Source: Spirochaetota bacterium | GTDB lineage: Bacteria > Spirochaetota > JAGLSM01 | Direction of reading: 5' to 3' | Length of the DNA stretch: 16,674 nt | NCBI GenBank assembly: GCA_023135745.1 | Contig: JAGLSM010000006.1 | Coordinates: forward strand, 1-16,674 | Part shown: one piece after another, positions 16,077 to 16,674 of the stretch | Position numbering within the stretch: position 1 is the first letter of the stretch | Layout of the letters: every line of letters starts with the position of its first letter | Notes under the pieces: model-generated | Databases searched by the model: none | Seen by the model: the letters and a program-made list of their open reading frames with translations, nothing else | Told to the model about the DNA's origin: nothing | Made by a program: the position numbers and the translations under genes

Positions 16077-16103
16077 TTGTCGGCATAGAAAAAAAAGAGT
16101 TAA
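16077..16103 (-). promoter_or_regulatory. Sigma28 (FliA-type) promoter of the flgN-flgK-flgL-fliW-csrA operon
   Basis: On the minus strand TTAACTCT (16096-16103) and GCCGACAA (16077-16084) are separated by 11 bases. The enterobacterial sigma28 consensus is TAAAGTTT-N11-GCCGATAA: the -10 matches at seven of eight positions, the -35 at five of eight, and the spacing is exact. The position, just before the first gene of a late flagellar operon, strongly supports the call. Confidence 0.75.
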
Positions 16104-16113
16104 TAGGGAAAAG

Positions 16114-16169
16114 TATGTATCTCTAAAAATAATTTGCGCCTGCAACACAAATTGTTTTAGAGATACATA
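16114..16169. repeat. Long imperfect inverted repeat (about 22-bp stem)
   Basis: TATGTATCTCTAAAA (16114-16128) pairs perfectly with TTTTAGAGATACATA (16155-16169). After a bulged A and a T-G pair, AATTTG (16131-16136) pairs with CAAATT (16148-16153), leaving an 11-base GC-richer loop (16137-16147). It lies between the flagellar promoter and the ParB-like remnant. On the minus strand it could act as a terminator insulating flgN from upstream transcription. It could also be the end of a mobile element. Confidence 0.7.
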
Positions 16170-16178
16170 GGAGTATTT

Positions 16179-16498
16179 ATGAAGATGGCACTAGTTTATC
16201 AGAGATTAATGAGATTGATCCATTCCTGCTAAAACCACACCCGGAAAACAATAGTATCTTCAATCAGGAATCAGAAGAAGATTTTGAACGCCTAAAACAA
16301 GATATTAAACAATATGGTATTCATGACCCTCTGATTATTACTCCTGAGATGACAATTATTACAGGTCACAGAAGGTGTCAGGCAGCATTGGAGCTAAAAC
16401 TGGAAACTGTTCCAATACGATACCTACAAGGCAATCTGGATGAAGAACAAGTCCTACGGCTTATGAAAAAAGATAATCTATTACGCAGACAGATATGA
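16179..16498 (+). pseudogene. ParB N-terminal-domain gene, frameshifted at the start and truncated at the end
   Basis: From 16181 to the stop at 16496-16498 the frame encodes 105 residues that clearly resemble a phage/plasmid-type ParB N-terminal domain. In order these are IDPFLLKPHPEN, a helix (DFERLKQDIKQYGI), the strand HDPLIIT, the signature TGHRRCQAALEL (the GxRR box), a VPIRYL strand, and KKDNLLRRQ. No ATG, GTG or TTG opens this frame. A strong ribosome binding site (AGGAG, 16169-16173) and ATG (16179) are present but in another frame, which stops after 17 codons. One lost base near 16183 would explain this. The protein also ends directly after DNLLRRQ, where the helix-turn-helix half should begin. 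It is best read as a decayed fragment; an ATT start at 16175 is the alternative. Confidence 0.65.
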
Positions 16499-16510
16499 GA
16501 AGGGATATGT

Positions 16511-16674
16511 CTATTCCATACCTTCATTTGATGATATAACTTTAATTTTGTTATCAATTATTTTATACTTCCGTGTAAAACTCATAAAATGCACATTTGT
16601 ATTATTAAAAAAGCTTAAAGTTACATTAATTATTGAAGCATTTTTTTGCGCTGCAATCCGGCACCACACCTGAC
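16511..16674 (-). CDS. Possible C-terminal end of an unidentified protein (runs off the right edge)
   Basis: A frame entering from the right edge stays open for 53 codons and ends at TAG (16511-16513). The visible part (VWCRIAAQKNASIINV near its start, YKIIDNKIKVISS near its end) looks like alternating beta strands. I recognise no family. It would be transcribed toward the long hairpin and flgN. The length alone is weak evidence for coding in AT-rich DNA. Confidence 0.35.
   Translation of the reverse strand, partial: QVWCRIAAQKNASIINVTLSFFNNTNVHFMSFTRKYKIIDNKIKVISSNEGME

Noticed and set aside
16114..16169. Integron attC-like recombination site
   Set aside because: The hairpin lacks RYYYAAC and GTTRRRY core ends at suitable positions and no integrase is visible. 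A perfect AT-rich stem is also unlike attC.
16179..16232. 17-codon peptide from the strong ribosome binding site and ATG at 16179
   Set aside because: It has no protein-like features and overlaps the conserved ParB-like frame; a frameshift in that gene explains the signal better.
1..16674. Opposite-strand reading frames of 60-150 codons inside leuC, leuD, the GGDEF-EAL gene, flgL and flgK
   Set aside because: They lie entirely within strongly conserved genes on the other strand or in another frame, show no family motifs and lack ribosome binding sites.

Overview
The window is AT-rich bacterial DNA and most probably comes from a spirochaete. The main evidence is the contiguous minus-strand order flgN-flgK-flgL-fliW-csrA, with a long FlgK (635 residues) and a long FlgL (416 residues). 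Further support comes from several short-lipobox lipoproteins and an uncharacterised 600-residue protein of a kind I associate with spirochaetes. This assignment is an inference from gene content. No rRNA, tRNA, CRISPR array or intact transposase is visible.

Left part (1-3624). A lipoprotein gene runs off the left edge. Next is a small membrane ORF that looks like the amputated N-terminal sensor module of a signalling protein. It is bracketed by an inverted copy of a short sequence and followed by about 450 non-coding bases with a terminator-like hairpin and a perfect 13-bp hairpin. A PAS-PAS-GGDEF-EAL cyclic-di-GMP enzyme follows with both catalytic domains apparently intact. It abuts a convergent DUF6174-like lipoprotein gene with no space between the stop codons.

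Middle (3784-9120). leuC and leuD form a two-gene operon for the isopropylmalate isomerase type of hydro-lyase, without leuA or leuB beside it. A large minus-strand gene of unknown function has a sigma70-like promoter so close to its ATG that the mRNA is predicted to be leaderless. Divergent from it, behind a consensus TTGACA-16-TATAAT promoter, lies an HD-GYP-type protein, the second cyclic-di-GMP-related gene in the window.

Right part (9114-16041). The minus-strand flagellar operon starts at a good sigma28 (FliA-type) promoter match and reads flgN, flgK, flgL, fliW, csrA. sppA follows 46 nt later and may be co-transcribed. FlgK and FlgL are the hook-filament junction proteins, FlgN is their export chaperone, and FliW-CsrA is the partner-switch pair that couples flagellin secretion to translation. 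GGA motifs in the flgN leader and in a hairpin loop before flgK suggest that CsrA could act on its own operon. The SppA protein is unusual: a signal peptide and an apparent outer-membrane beta-barrel precede a tandem S49 protease.

Right edge (16042-16674). Upstream of the flagellar promoter lies a long imperfect hairpin, then a ParB-like fragment that lacks a usable in-frame start and stops before its helix-turn-helix region. The C-terminal end of an unidentified minus-strand ORF enters from the edge. This corner looks like remodelled accessory DNA.
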